A DNA stretch of 64,000 nucleotides from Phycisphaerae bacterium (GCA_030426385.1 JAUHYI010000014.1:1-64000), one strand, 5' to 3'. Numbered from the stretch's first letter, positions 26,526 to 35,152 are shown. Notes: generated by a model not told the origin, from the sequence alone. Numbers and translations: made by a program.

Positions 26526-27707
26526 ATGACGATTTCCCCCAATACCGAACTCAAGCAACGCCTGCTCACCCCCGGCCCAACTGCGGTGCCCGATGCGGTG
26601 CTTCAGGAAATGGCTCAGCCGATCATCCACCATCGCACCAAACAGTTTCAGGCCATCTATGCCGAACTGTCGCAGCGCTTGCAACGCGTGTTCCGCACGG
26701 CCGGCCCGGTGCTGTCGATCGCGGGCAGTGGCACCACCGCATATGAGGCATCCCAGATTTCGCTGATCAAGCCTGGCAGCAAAGCCATCACCATCGCCAG
26801 CGGCAAATTCGGCGAGCGCTGGCAGGATGTATATGACCAATATGCCACGACATTGGGCGTGGAACAGATTCGCGTCAATGTCCCATGGGGCGAGGCGGTT
26901 GATCCAGCCCAGATTCAGACATTGCTCAGCGAAAACCCTGATGTGAGTATCGTGACCGTGGTGCATTCGGAAACATCCACCGCGACTGTGTGTGATGTAA
27001 AGGCGTTGGCCACTGTGGTATCCCAAACCGATGCGCTGCTGTTGGTCGATGGCATCACCTCGGTCGGAGCGATGGAAGTCGAGATGGATGCGTGGGGCAT
27101 CGATGCGCTGGTGACCGGCTCGCAGAAAGCCCTGATGCTGCCCCCCGGCCTGGGTTATGTCGGCCTGGGTGAGCGAGCGGTGCAACGTTTGAGCGAAGTT
27201 AAACCGCAAGGGTATTACAACCTGGACCTGCGGCGATGGTTGGCCAGTTGGAAGAAAAACGATGTCCCGTTCACGCCGCCTGTGAGTTTGATTCGCGGGC
27301 AGCGAGTGGCCTTGGAAATGATCGAAAACGTCGGGTTGGATGCGACGATCGCACGCACCCGGCAATTGGCCGACGCCGGTCGCGCCGCGTTCAAAGCCAT
27401 GGGGTTAACCTTGATCAGCAAGTCGCCTAGCGATTCAGTGACCGGTGCGTACTATCCCGAAGGCGTGGATGATTCCAAATTCCGCGGGGCCGTGCGTGAC
27501 AACTTTGGCGTCCACATTGCCGGCGGTCAGGATGGTCGCGGTGCGAAATGGAAAGGGAAAATTTTCCGCATTTCGCACATGGGCTATGTCGATGCCGAAG
27601 ACACCATGGTGTGTCTCGGCGCGATCGAAGCGGAACTGATCGCCGCAGGCGTGGCCATCGAACCCGGAACGGCACAATCGGCCGTGGCACCAATGCTCAA
27701 CGAATAA
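26526..27707 (+). CDS. class V aminotransferase, alanine-glyoxylate/serine-pyruvate type
   Basis: 393 residues, normal for the AGT/SPT/PucG subgroup of fold-type I PLP enzymes. RLLTPGPTAVPDAVLQEMAQ is the N-terminal signature, HSETSTATVCDVK and LLVDGITSVGAMEVEMDAWG carry the PLP-binding Asp, and GSQKALMLPPGLGYV holds the Schiff-base Lys. GKIFRISHMGYVDAED is the C-terminal substrate-binding Arg region. It moves an amino group between serine or alanine and glyoxylate or pyruvate, linking C2 and C3 metabolism. It has its own promoter and diverges from the polysaccharide cluster. Confidence 0.9.
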   Translation: MTISPNTELKQRLLTPGPTAVPDAVLQEMAQPIIHHRTKQFQAIYAELSQRLQRVFRTAGPVLSIAGSGTTAYEASQISLIKPGSKAITIASGKFGERWQDVYDQYATTLGVEQIRVNVPWGEAVDPAQIQTLLSENPDVSIVTVVHSETSTATVCDVKALATVVSQTDALLLVDGITSVGAMEVEMDAWGIDALVTGSQKALMLPPGLGYVGLGERAVQRLSEVKPQGYYNLDLRRWLASWKKNDVPFTPPVSLIRGQRVALEMIENVGLDATIARTRQLADAGRAAFKAMGLTLISKSPSDSVTGAYYPEGVDDSKFRGAVRDNFGVHIAGGQDGRGAKWKGKIFRISHMGYVDAEDTMVCLGAIEAELIAAGVAIEPGTAQSAVAPMLNE

Positions 27708-27715
27708 TGCTGAGC

Positions 27716-27910
27716 TTTGTCCACAGATTTTCACAGATGGCCACAGATTTAAAAAAGCAAAAGACGATAACGAGGAATGCAGGAAGACAGGAATCGTTTG
27801 TTGTTTGTTGCGTGAAATTTTGTCGAATCAACGTGAGTCTCACATTCCTGTATTCCTGATTTCCTCGTTAAAGAACAATCTGTGTCCATCTGTGAAAATC
27901 TGTGGACAAA
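27716..27910. repeat. 195-bp palindromic repeat element with CACAGAT units
   Basis: Outer arms 27716-27749 and 27877-27910 (34 nt each, starting TTTGTCCACAGATTTTCACA) match inverted at 33 of 34 positions. Inner arms 27771-27794 and 27844-27867 match inverted at 21 of 24. The arms contain repeated CACAGATT/G units. It begins 9 bp after the aminotransferase stop, so it could fold into a long hairpin at the 3' end of that mRNA. No flanking duplication was seen. Confidence 0.85.
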
Positions 27911-27957
27911 AACATTCGTGTAAAAACCAGGAACAGAATTACGAGGGTATTGTGGGG

Positions 27958-28470
27958 TTAGTAGGGAGGCGGGGAGGCGGGGGGAGCAGGGGGAGCAGGG
28001 GGAGCAGGGGGAGTGGGGGGGGGGGGGGGGGTGCCGATGTCTTCGTGCCAGAGGTCGGGGTGGTCTTGGATGAATTGGCGCATCATGTCGAGGCAGGTGG
28101 TGCTGTGGAGGTTGATGAGTTCGACGTTGTGATCGGCGAAGAGGTGTTCCGCCCCGAGGAAGTTTTCGTTTTCGCCGATGACGATGCGTGGTATGCGATA
28201 GAGCAGGGCGGTTCCGGTGCACATGATGCAGGGGCTGAGCGTGCTGGCCAGTGTGAGTTGTGGCCAATCGCGTCGACGTCCAGCATTGCGAATGCAGGCC
28301 ACTTCTGCGTGAGCGGTGGGATCGCCGGTCTGAACGCGGAGGTTGTGCCCGCGTGCGACGATTTCGCCGGTGTCGAGATTAGCCAGGGCTGAGCCGATGG
28401 GTAGACCGCCTTCGCGCAGTCCAGCTTGCGCTTCTTCGATGGCGATGTCGAGCAGGTCGTGATCGTTCAT
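27958..28470 (-). CDS. cytosine/nucleoside deaminase with repeat-encoded proline tail
   Basis: 170 residues of the CDA fold. THAEVACI supplies the zinc-binding His and the proton-shuttling Glu, and SPCIMCTG the two zinc-binding Cys. GLPIGSALAN and the end FIQDHPDLWHEDIG follow yeast-type cytosine deaminase, whose family ends close to W-x-EDIGE. In this gene the frame runs on for about 25 residues of Pro/Ala (TPPPPPTPPAPPAPP) encoded by the G-run repeat at 27962-28031, and stops at 27958. The enzyme would deaminate cytosine or a related base for salvage. The tail looks like an accident of repeat expansion at the original stop. Confidence 0.85.
   Translation of the reverse strand: MNDHDLLDIAIEEAQAGLREGGLPIGSALANLDTGEIVARGHNLRVQTGDPTAHAEVACIRNAGRRRDWPQLTLASTLSPCIMCTGTALLYRIPRIVIGENENFLGAEHLFADHNVELINLHSTTCLDMMRQFIQDHPDLWHEDIGTPPPPPTPPAPPAPPAPPASPPPY
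27962..28031. repeat. G-rich minisatellite and 17-G homopolymer in a coding end
   Basis: GGGGGAGCA units of 9 nt repeat three to four times and are followed by 17 consecutive G (28015-28031). The units keep the deaminase frame, but the homopolymer is expected to slip and change the C-terminus. Confidence 0.85.
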
Positions 28471-28480
28471 GGTGGGGGCT

Positions 28481-28548
28481 AGTTAAAAGTAAAAAGTTAA
28501 AAGTTAAAAGTTAAAAGTTAAAAGTTAAGAGTTAACAGTAAAAAGTAC
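28481..28548. repeat. AGTTAAA heptamer tandem array
   Basis: AGTTAAA units repeat about seven to nine times with small changes at the ends, just upstream of the deaminase start. The array is AT-rich and of simple-sequence type. It might help open a promoter, but no clear -35/-10 pair was assigned. Confidence 0.85.
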
Positions 28549-28557
28549 AGATTAAGC

Positions 28558-28580
28558 ATGCAAGGGAAACGTGGGGGGGG
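28558..28580 (+). repeat. GGGAAACGTGGGGG repeat, copy 3
   Basis: ATGCAAGGGAAACGTGGGG and further G. It lies between the divergent deaminase and hydrolase genes. Confidence 0.7.
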
Positions 28581-28674
28581 TGATATTGTACGTTGCGTGG
28601 TGAAAACTAGCGGGCCTGCCTCGAGTTGATGAAGATCAGGGGAAAGTGGGGGATGTTTTCGTTATGGTGTGCGG

Positions 28675-29709
28675 ATGTTGATTTTGTTTGGCATCGCGGC
28701 GGGCGTGTTGGTTGTCTTGACGGCAGTGGCGGTGGCGCATCGCATGACCCATCCGGATCGGCGGACGTATGGATCCGCCTTGGCGCGTGGAATTGCCTGT
28801 GAGCCCAGCGAGTTGGGGTTGGTCAGCGAAACGCGTGAATTTCAATTGACAGATGGCACGAGCACATCCGCGTGGGTGATCGAGGGTGGCAGTCCAAATG
28901 GGCCGACCGTAATCCTGACGCATGGCTGGAGCAGCAGTCGTTACTGGTCGTTGACTAAAGCCCCGCGTTTTGCGCCCTATGCGGCGCGGGTGGTGGTGTA
29001 CGACATGCGTGGGCATGGCGATGCGACCGGGCCGATCAGCACGTTGGGCGTGAAAGAGCCAGGCGATCTGATTCAGATCATGAACGAGTTGGATCGTGAC
29101 GCGAATGTGGAGCTGGAAAATGTGGAACTGGAAACGGATTCCAGGACGGCTTCCCGGACGGGTTCAGAATCGGCTTCCGAGCGAGCGCGTTTTGTGTTGC
29201 AGGGTTCATCGATGGGCGCGGGGATCACGTTGCAGGCGGCCGTGTCAGATTTTGCCGCCGGTCGCAATCGCATTCAATCGGTGATGGTGGAGGGCCCATA
29301 CCGACACGCGATGGGCCCGGTGGCGTTGCATCTGAAACGACTGGGTTGGCCTGCGCAGCCGGCGACATGGCTGGCCCATCTGATCGTGTATTTCACGCTA
29401 GGTGCGGGAAGTGTAAAAGGTCAGGACGGGGCAGGCCAAACAGGGGCAAACGTGGGGGGGGGGTATGATCGGGTGGGGTTGGCCAGTCGGTTGCGATGTC
29501 CGTTGTTTGTATTGCATGGCACGGACGATCCGATTTGTCCCGTGTCGGGGGGACGAGAGATTGCCGAAGCTGCTGAGGTGGGGCATTTTGTAGAATTTCC
29601 CGGCGGCGGGCATGGTGGATTGTTCCACCTTGATCCGGCGCGTTACGATGCGGCGCTGATCGGTGCGATGACCGGGCGTTATACGGAGTCGGTGGTGAAT
29701 CCTGCGTGA
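28675..29709 (+). CDS. membrane-anchored alpha/beta hydrolase
   Basis: About 344 residues. The N-terminus MLILFGIAAGVLVVLTAVAV is a signal anchor. TVILTHGWSSSRYW carries the oxyanion HG, QGSSMGAGITLQ the nucleophile elbow G-S-S-M-G, LFVLHGTDDPICP the acid Asp and GGGHGGLF the catalytic His. An extra Glu/Ser-rich stretch (ELENVELETDSRTASR) lies before the nucleophile. The segment TGANVGGGYD is encoded by a copy of the dispersed GGGAAACGTGGGGG repeat, a sign that the repeat tolerates coding positions. I prefer the ATG at 28675 to the GTG at 28669. Esterase or lipase activity is inferred. Confidence 0.82.
   Translation: MLILFGIAAGVLVVLTAVAVAHRMTHPDRRTYGSALARGIACEPSELGLVSETREFQLTDGTSTSAWVIEGGSPNGPTVILTHGWSSSRYWSLTKAPRFAPYAARVVVYDMRGHGDATGPISTLGVKEPGDLIQIMNELDRDANVELENVELETDSRTASRTGSESASERARFVLQGSSMGAGITLQAAVSDFAAGRNRIQSVMVEGPYRHAMGPVALHLKRLGWPAQPATWLAHLIVYFTLGAGSVKGQDGAGQTGANVGGGYDRVGLASRLRCPLFVLHGTDDPICPVSGGREIAEAAEVGHFVEFPGGGHGGLFHLDPARYDAALIGAMTGRYTESVVNPA
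29441..29463 (+). repeat. GGGAAACGTGGGGG repeat, copy 4, inside a CDS
   Basis: CAGGGGCAAACGTGGGG plus more G, in frame within the alpha/beta hydrolase gene and encoding a short Gly insert. Confidence 0.65.
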
Positions 29710-29750
29710 GCTTGATCGCGTGTTCGCGTATTTTTCCATGCATGGCCCGC

Positions 29751-29824
29751 GAAGACCCGCGAAGACCTGCGAAGATCTGCTTTGGCCCGCAAGGTTTTGC
29801 AGATTCACAGATTCACAGATTCGC
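29751..29824. repeat. two short tandem arrays upstream of deoC
   Basis: A decamer GAAGACCCGC repeats three times (29751-29780) and an octamer AGATTCAC three times (29801-29824), both with single-base variants. The octamer resembles the CACAGATT units of the element at 27716-27910. Confidence 0.75.
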
Positions 29825-29902
29825 ACCACCTTGCCGCCTTTCGCATCTGAACATACCCGTGTGCCCAAGCTTAGAACCACCACGAATCAGGAACCCCTTG
29901 CC

Positions 29903-30628
29903 ATGAATACTGCCGAACTTGCCGCGACGATTGACCATACGATTTTGAAAGCTGAAGCGATGCCTGCGGACGTGGATCAGATCGTGGCCGAGGCGATGGA
30001 ACATGGTTTTGCGTCGGTGTGCGTGAATGGTATTTTTGCCGCAGGCGTGGTGCATCAATTGGCGGACAAGGCGAAGAATCCCAAAGGCGTTAAGGCCTGT
30101 GCGGTGGCTGGTTTTCCCTTGGGAGCGATGAAGCCCACCATGCAAGCGATCGAAGCGACAGGACTGGCCAAGGACGGCGTGGATGAAATTGATTTCGTCG
30201 CACACCTGCCGCACTTGATCGACAAAGACCTGCCGATGGCCAAAGCGGAATACACCGAACTGGTCAAGGCCGCGCGCAGTGTGAATCCCAAAATCATTAT
30301 CAAGGTCATCGTCGAAAGCGCCGCACTGATGAACGGTGTGAGCGAAGCCGAAGCCGAAGCACGCATCGCGCTGGCCTGTCAAGCGGTGCGCGAATCGGGT
30401 TGTGATTTCATCAAAACGTCCACCGGTTTTCATCCGGCTGGTGGGGCGAGTGTGCAAGCCGTCACCCTGATGAAAAAGCATGGCCAAGGTATCAAAGTCA
30501 AAGCCTCCGGCGGAATTCGCAGCTATGACGATGCCATGAAAATGCTCGACGCGGGCGCTGATCGCCTGGGATGTTCAGCGGGTATCGCGATCGTGAGCGG
30601 TGCTAAAGCGGCCAGCGATGGGTATTGA
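29903..30628 (+). CDS. deoC: deoxyribose-phosphate aldolase
   Basis: 241 residues, class I aldolase TIM barrel. IDHTILKAEA is the N-terminal signature, EIDFVAHLPHL holds the active-site Asp, FIKTSTGFHPAGGAS the Schiff-base Lys and KVKASGGIRSYDDA the second Lys. It splits 2-deoxyribose-5-phosphate into acetaldehyde and glyceraldehyde-3-phosphate. The frame is open upstream, but the repeats at 29751-29824 occupy that stretch; the ATG at 29903 has AGGA in front and starts the family's N-terminus. With the deaminase nearby it fits nucleoside salvage. Confidence 0.94.
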   Translation: MNTAELAATIDHTILKAEAMPADVDQIVAEAMEHGFASVCVNGIFAAGVVHQLADKAKNPKGVKACAVAGFPLGAMKPTMQAIEATGLAKDGVDEIDFVAHLPHLIDKDLPMAKAEYTELVKAARSVNPKIIIKVIVESAALMNGVSEAEAEARIALACQAVRESGCDFIKTSTGFHPAGGASVQAVTLMKKHGQGIKVKASGGIRSYDDAMKMLDAGADRLGCSAGIAIVSGAKAASDGY

Positions 30629-30702
30629 TCGAATGAAAAACAACCATCAATTCTATGTCTATCTTTTGGCCTGTCTACCGTCTACTTGTCTGCCGTCTAC
30701 CT

Positions 30703-30728
30703 GTTTAGCGGGTGACGCGCAGCGTCCC
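30703..30728. repeat. 26-bp intergenic repeat, GTTTAGCGGG family, copy 3
   Basis: GTTTAGCGGGTGACGC then GCAGCGTCCC, one change from the copy at 22729. It is preceded by near-repeats of GTCTACC (30676-30702) and followed by T-runs, so it could act as a terminator after deoC. Confidence 0.75.
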
Positions 30729-30796
30729 GTTTTTCCCCGTTTTTTTCCATGCAACCACCAGTTATAGCGGTAGCCGATCGCAGTAATTCATAAGAA

Positions 30797-30802
30797 TATA
30801 AT
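30797..30802 (+). promoter_or_regulatory. -10 box upstream of kdsA
   Basis: TATAAT in an AT-rich stretch, 35 bp before the ATG. No convincing -35 lies at the right distance. Confidence 0.45.
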
Positions 30803-30837
30803 TTATAACCAATCGCCGATTAGAGATAAAAAATCCC

Positions 30838-31677
30838 ATGCATACCACGACCATTCAACAGATCAAGATCGGCCCGGGACAACCGTTGGCGATTATCGCG
30901 GGGCCTTGCTCAGCCGAATCGCGTGACCAGTGTTTGCAAATCGGCGAAGCGCTGCGCGATCGTTGTGCCAAGCTGGGCTTGAGCTACATTTTCAAAGCCA
31001 GTTTCGACAAAGCCAATCGCAGTTCCATCGGTTCCAAACGCGGGCTGGGTTCGGATGAAGGATTGGCGATGTTGCAATCGGTTGGCAAAACCCTGGGCGT
31101 GCCGGTGACGACGGACATCCACGAACCTGAGCAAGCAGCCGCCGCAGCCCAGGCGGTGGACCTGTTGCAGATCCCCGCGTTTTTATGTCGGCAAACAGAC
31201 TTGCTGGTGGCCGCTGCCGCAACGGGTAAGCCGGTGAACGCGAAGAAGGGGCAGTTCCTGTCGCCTGCGGAGATGGCCCATGTCGTGACCAAGTTGGAGC
31301 AGGGCTACGAGCAAGCGGGCCATTCGCCGAACATCATGCTGACCGAGCGCGGCACATTTTTCGGCTATCACCGATTGGTCAACGATTTCGGCGGGTTCGT
31401 CGATATGGCGGACCACGGCTGGCCGGTGTGTTTCGACGCAACGCATAGCACCCAAAAACCCGGCGAGACCAACACCAGCGGCGGTCGGCCGGAATTGGCG
31501 CCTGCCTTGGCTCGCTGTGCGATCGTGGCTGGGGCCCATGCGATTTTCATGGAAGCCCACCCCGATCCCGCGTCGGCATTATCCGATGGGGCCACGATGC
31601 TGAAATTGCCGAACGCTGTGAAATTACTCGACGAATTGGCGGCATTGCACGCGACAATGGCCCAAATCTCAGGCTGA
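30838..31677 (+). CDS. kdsA: 3-deoxy-8-phosphooctulonate (Kdo-8-phosphate) synthase
   Basis: 279 residues, the usual length. LAIIAGPCSAESRDQCLQIG, FKASFDKANRSSIGSKRG and TDIHEPEQA are class-I DAHP/Kdo8P synthase signatures, with Lys and Arg residues for phosphoenolpyruvate and arabinose-5-phosphate. DATHSTQKPG is the C-terminal conserved block. It condenses arabinose-5-phosphate and PEP into Kdo-8-phosphate, the first committed step to Kdo, so the organism should have a Kdo-containing lipid A or related glycan. It has its own promoter and sits next to a tRNA gene. Confidence 0.95.
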   Translation: MHTTTIQQIKIGPGQPLAIIAGPCSAESRDQCLQIGEALRDRCAKLGLSYIFKASFDKANRSSIGSKRGLGSDEGLAMLQSVGKTLGVPVTTDIHEPEQAAAAAQAVDLLQIPAFLCRQTDLLVAAAATGKPVNAKKGQFLSPAEMAHVVTKLEQGYEQAGHSPNIMLTERGTFFGYHRLVNDFGGFVDMADHGWPVCFDATHSTQKPGETNTSGGRPELAPALARCAIVAGAHAIFMEAHPDPASALSDGATMLKLPNAVKLLDELAALHATMAQISG

Positions 31678-31800
31678 CGATTTATACGCATGAGAATAAT
31701 CGCAGGCGAGCCAAATAGGCAAAAACCCGCGGTAACAGGCCGGGTCACGGCCGACGTGAAGTCCAGACCATCGCCGGGATAAAAATGATTGCCCCCCAGC

Positions 31801-31829
31801 TTGACCATCACGCAAGCCCCGACCATAAT
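31801..31829 (+). promoter_or_regulatory. candidate promoter for tRNA-Ile
   Basis: TTGACC (31801-31806), 17-nt spacer, CATAAT (31824-31829), about 60 bp before the tRNA 5' end. Confidence 0.5.
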
Positions 31830-31888
31830 GTGTGGCTCGCGGTGCTGGTCCATGGCCAAAGCGTCGTTTGCTTCGTGTGTATCGTTTC

Positions 31889-31962
<74 letters not shown>

Positions 31963-32256
31963 TTTCCCGTGGAGAGGTGTGTGGGGTAATCCCCGCCGAT
32001 TCCGCCACCTGGGGAGGGCTGGCCGCGTCGGACAGTGCGGTTCCGAAGCACCAACCAAAATAGAGACAAATCAGTTGCTCTAGCACAGCGGATATGAGCT
32101 GCGTATGTCATGCCTGCGCGCATCCCGCCACGGTACACGCTACTTCGGTGCAGGCCATGTTCGTTAAGCGGCATTTAAACATGTTGGTGACGTGCGATTT
32201 CTTCTGTAAGAGCTCGGTATGCCGTCTGAATTCTTTACTGCGATTCGCAAGCGCTG

Positions 32257-33576
32257 CTAACTCATCTCGCCGTTTGCCGCAGCCCAGGCAACTTTGGCAT
32301 AAGCCGCTGCGTACCGCTCGATGCGATCAAGCCAGTCGTGCTTAAACCATGGCACGCCAAACGTGATCCGTTCGATCCGTTCAGAAATCGGAAGTGATCC
32401 CAGGCTTTGTCGCACGTCACGCTGTCCGAAAGCAATGGCGGTGGGCTGACCTTGATGGAACAGGTCGGCTTCGTGAAATACGGGATGCGTGTGCAACGCC
32501 ACGTTCGCACCCGCTTCACACATCGCAACGCCCTCGGCCCGCACCGCTTCACAGAAGCGTTCGCAACACAATCCGCCGAGCTCGTCTTCGCAATAGAGCC
32601 CGTGTGGGTAGTACCAACCGCCGCAATGTGAATCGGCCCAGCCCGGACGATGCGCCCGCAAGCCCGGTACGCCTGCAAGCAGATTCCAGAAACGTGATAT
32701 CGCTCGGCGAATCTCCGCAGTGCGTGATTCGTAATAGCGAAGTTGCACGCGACCCATCGCGGCACATGTCTGATTCATGCGATGCTTGTGGCCGCCGATC
32801 GGCACGCCACTGAATCGTGCAAGCTCACCGTGCGTTTGCGCCGACGAAGTCGCATAGCGCGAAGGCCCGCCGGTCAGTTCGTAGTGACCCAATGCGATTG
32901 CACGCTCGTATATCTCACGATGCTCTGTGAGCAACATGCCTGCCTCGCCCGCCGCCAGGCTCTTGCCCGCCATCAGACTCACGCCTGCGACATCGCCCAT
33001 CGTGCCACACATTCGCCCCTTGTACCGCGCGCCCTGCGCGTGACTCACATCTTCAATGACCTTGATTTTATGCCGCCCTGCAATCGCAAGAATTTCGTCC
33101 ATATCGGCCGGATGGCCACAGTAATGAACGACCATAATCGCCTTGGTCCGTGGCCCGATGCGATGCTCGATATCGCCCGGATCGATGCAGAGCGTTTGCG
33201 GATCAATGTCGGCAAAATTCACCGTCGCACCGAGCGAAAGCGCCTGGGCACAGCTCGCCCAGTATGTCACACTCGGGCAAATGATCTCATCACCCGCGCC
33301 GACGCCGCATGCCCACATCGCCGCCAGTAGTGACGACGTGCCGTTGCAATACCCCAGCGCGAACCGGCTTCCCGTCCACTGGGCGAACTCGCGTTCAAAC
33401 TGCCGGGTGATGTCCGTGCCGCTCATCGTTCCGGCTCTAAGGACTGCCAGCACAGCCTGCTCGTCTTCTTCGGTCACGATTGGCCAGTGGAAAAGCTCAC
33501 GATCTCGATCATCCGTCTCGACTGCGCGAGCACCGCCGTGAATCGCCAGTTGTGATGATGTTTCTGGTGTCGTCAT
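32257..33576 (-). CDS. DegT/DnrJ/EryC1/StrS-family aminotransferase
   Basis: About 439 residues of fold-type I PLP enzyme. FALGYCNGTSSLLAAMWACG binds the cofactor phosphate, VIEDVSHAQGARYKGR has the Asp that pairs with the pyridine nitrogen, and SLMAGKSLAAGEAGML the Schiff-base Lys. The start is the ATG at 33576; a TTG four codons earlier is possible but lies right on the AAGGCG. These enzymes aminate keto-sugars, and in planctomycetes members occur in degradation loci, where they may work in reverse on amino sugars. It follows two ceramidase-like genes with a gap of only about 24 bp, so it is probably in their operon. Confidence 0.87.
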   Translation of the reverse strand: MTTPETSSQLAIHGGARAVETDDRDRELFHWPIVTEEDEQAVLAVLRAGTMSGTDITRQFEREFAQWTGSRFALGYCNGTSSLLAAMWACGVGAGDEIICPSVTYWASCAQALSLGATVNFADIDPQTLCIDPGDIEHRIGPRTKAIMVVHYCGHPADMDEILAIAGRHKIKVIEDVSHAQGARYKGRMCGTMGDVAGVSLMAGKSLAAGEAGMLLTEHREIYERAIALGHYELTGGPSRYATSSAQTHGELARFSGVPIGGHKHRMNQTCAAMGRVQLRYYESRTAEIRRAISRFWNLLAGVPGLRAHRPGWADSHCGGWYYPHGLYCEDELGGLCCERFCEAVRAEGVAMCEAGANVALHTHPVFHEADLFHQGQPTAIAFGQRDVRQSLGSLPISERIERITFGVPWFKHDWLDRIERYAAAYAKVAWAAANGEMS

Positions 33577-33600
33577 ATTAATCGTCAACGCCTTACGGCT

Positions 33601-35100
33601 TTACCTTGTCGACGCCATCGGGACATACAATCGCTCAAGCAGCGACTGAACCGTCGATTCAAAAATGGCCTGCCAGCCCGGACCGACAAAACATTCGGTC
33701 ACCTCATATCCACCACCGTCATAGTCGTCCGCCGCCGGTCCGTAATGCAGATACCCGTTCGAAAACGCTGCGATGATTGTGTGCTCAAAGGGCGACGCTG
33801 CCTGAACATTCATCGCCACTTGGGAGAGGACCTCGATCGGCGCAAAGACGATCGCGCATGTGCCGATACGGACGCAGTGAAGTTCCGCTTCGACATCGCA
33901 CTGGTGCGATTCATCGATGATCGCCTGATGCCGTTCGAGTGTCGCAATCTTATCTTCGATGCGTGCGAGCTTTTCCATCGCGTTGATGTTTTCCAGATAT
34001 TTGTCGATGTTCAACCGGTTTTCAGTATCCATCGCTCGCAACATGTGTGAATCGTTGGCTGACTGCAGATAGCGATACGCATAGTCGCCTGGATGGTCGG
34101 GACTCATGAGATGCTTGAGATAAAGCGGCATGAACGACTTGAAGTTCAGGCTCGTGAAGCGAAGCGAGGCAAGCAATTCGCGTTGTTCGCGGTGAAGTTC
34201 GGCAAGGCGATCCGGAATGTCTGTGCGATGAGGGAAGCGAACGGTTTGCGATTCAATGGCGAGTTCCCCGTTTTGGACGGTGATGTTTTGCCACGCGTCG
34301 AGCGTGCTGCATCCGAGCATTTCACCGATGGGCTTGCTGTCGCGAGGGCGGTTGGTGTCTTTGTAGTCGCGCTCAGTGATGTCGCCAGCCGCGCCCTGAA
34401 GGAAGATCGCTATCGCATCATCGCCGAGCCGCGTCTCGATTGCGTGCGAAGCAAAGCCTGGATAATTGGCCGTCACCGCACCGCCTGGCACGCCGATGAG
34501 CGGGTGACATGCGAAGTTGTAGACCACCGCAAGCAGCGAATTGTTGGACCCGTTGGTGGTATCGCATTTATCAAATCGGAGCACGCCGATGCGCGGATCG
34601 ATCGGGCCAAGTGATTCGACCGCATCGTCATTCGGACAAGGATTGGTCTGACGGATTGTCCAGTGTCGACCGTCTTTGAGGCGGAGTGTGCGATTGATCG
34701 CGATACGCTCTTCGCGTCCCCATCCGAAGCCGACACGCACGGGCGTGAGATTCCGCTGCGCGCGACGGACCGCGTCTAGTGTGCGCTCGACCTGCTGATC
34801 GTCGTCGCAGAGCAGGCGACCGGGTGGATGGGTGTGAGTCGCGTGAACCATCACGTGTTGGCCGGGAATGCCGAGCTGGTCTTCGATTCGTGTGCGAAGT
34901 CGCAACAGGAAATCATCGGGGATGTCACAGATTCCGCCGATCGCCACCGCATCCATCGAGACGATCGCAAGCCGCGTCGTCTGGTCGTCGAGCACGATGG
35001 CCTTCGCATACAATCGATCGTGAATGGCGGCGTTGGGATCATCTGTCGTGATGTCGCTTTGTGCGACGCCAGCATGAAGGGTTGGAGCGGTGTCATTCAT
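33601..35100 (-). CDS. neutral/alkaline ceramidase-like hydrolase, paralogue 1
   Basis: 499 residues. GVAQSDITTDD, HATHTHPPGR, YNFACHPLIG and QGAAGDITERDY match the zinc-binding and nucleophile-region blocks of the neutral ceramidase N-terminal domain. The C-terminal immunoglobulin-like domain of true ceramidases appears short or missing, as in many planctomycete members. There is no signal peptide, so it would act in the cytoplasm on an imported amide or ester. It is paralogous to the next gene upstream (35153-36553). Its substrate is not known; ceramide is doubtful. Confidence 0.84.
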   Translation of the reverse strand: MNDTAPTLHAGVAQSDITTDDPNAAIHDRLYAKAIVLDDQTTRLAIVSMDAVAIGGICDIPDDFLLRLRTRIEDQLGIPGQHVMVHATHTHPPGRLLCDDDQQVERTLDAVRRAQRNLTPVRVGFGWGREERIAINRTLRLKDGRHWTIRQTNPCPNDDAVESLGPIDPRIGVLRFDKCDTTNGSNNSLLAVVYNFACHPLIGVPGGAVTANYPGFASHAIETRLGDDAIAIFLQGAAGDITERDYKDTNRPRDSKPIGEMLGCSTLDAWQNITVQNGELAIESQTVRFPHRTDIPDRLAELHREQRELLASLRFTSLNFKSFMPLYLKHLMSPDHPGDYAYRYLQSANDSHMLRAMDTENRLNIDKYLENINAMEKLARIEDKIATLERHQAIIDESHQCDVEAELHCVRIGTCAIVFAPIEVLSQVAMNVQAASPFEHTIIAAFSNGYLHYGPAADDYDGGGYEVTECFVGPGWQAIFESTVQSLLERLYVPMASTR

Positions 35101-35152
35101 GGATGGTGTCTGCGGAGATGCTTTTGATGTGAAGCGAAAAGGCTCATGCTGG

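Noticed and set aside
28481-28548. AGTTAAA array as an origin or iteron region
   Set aside because: The repeats are simple heptamers between metabolic genes; no dnaA, rep or parAB genes are near.
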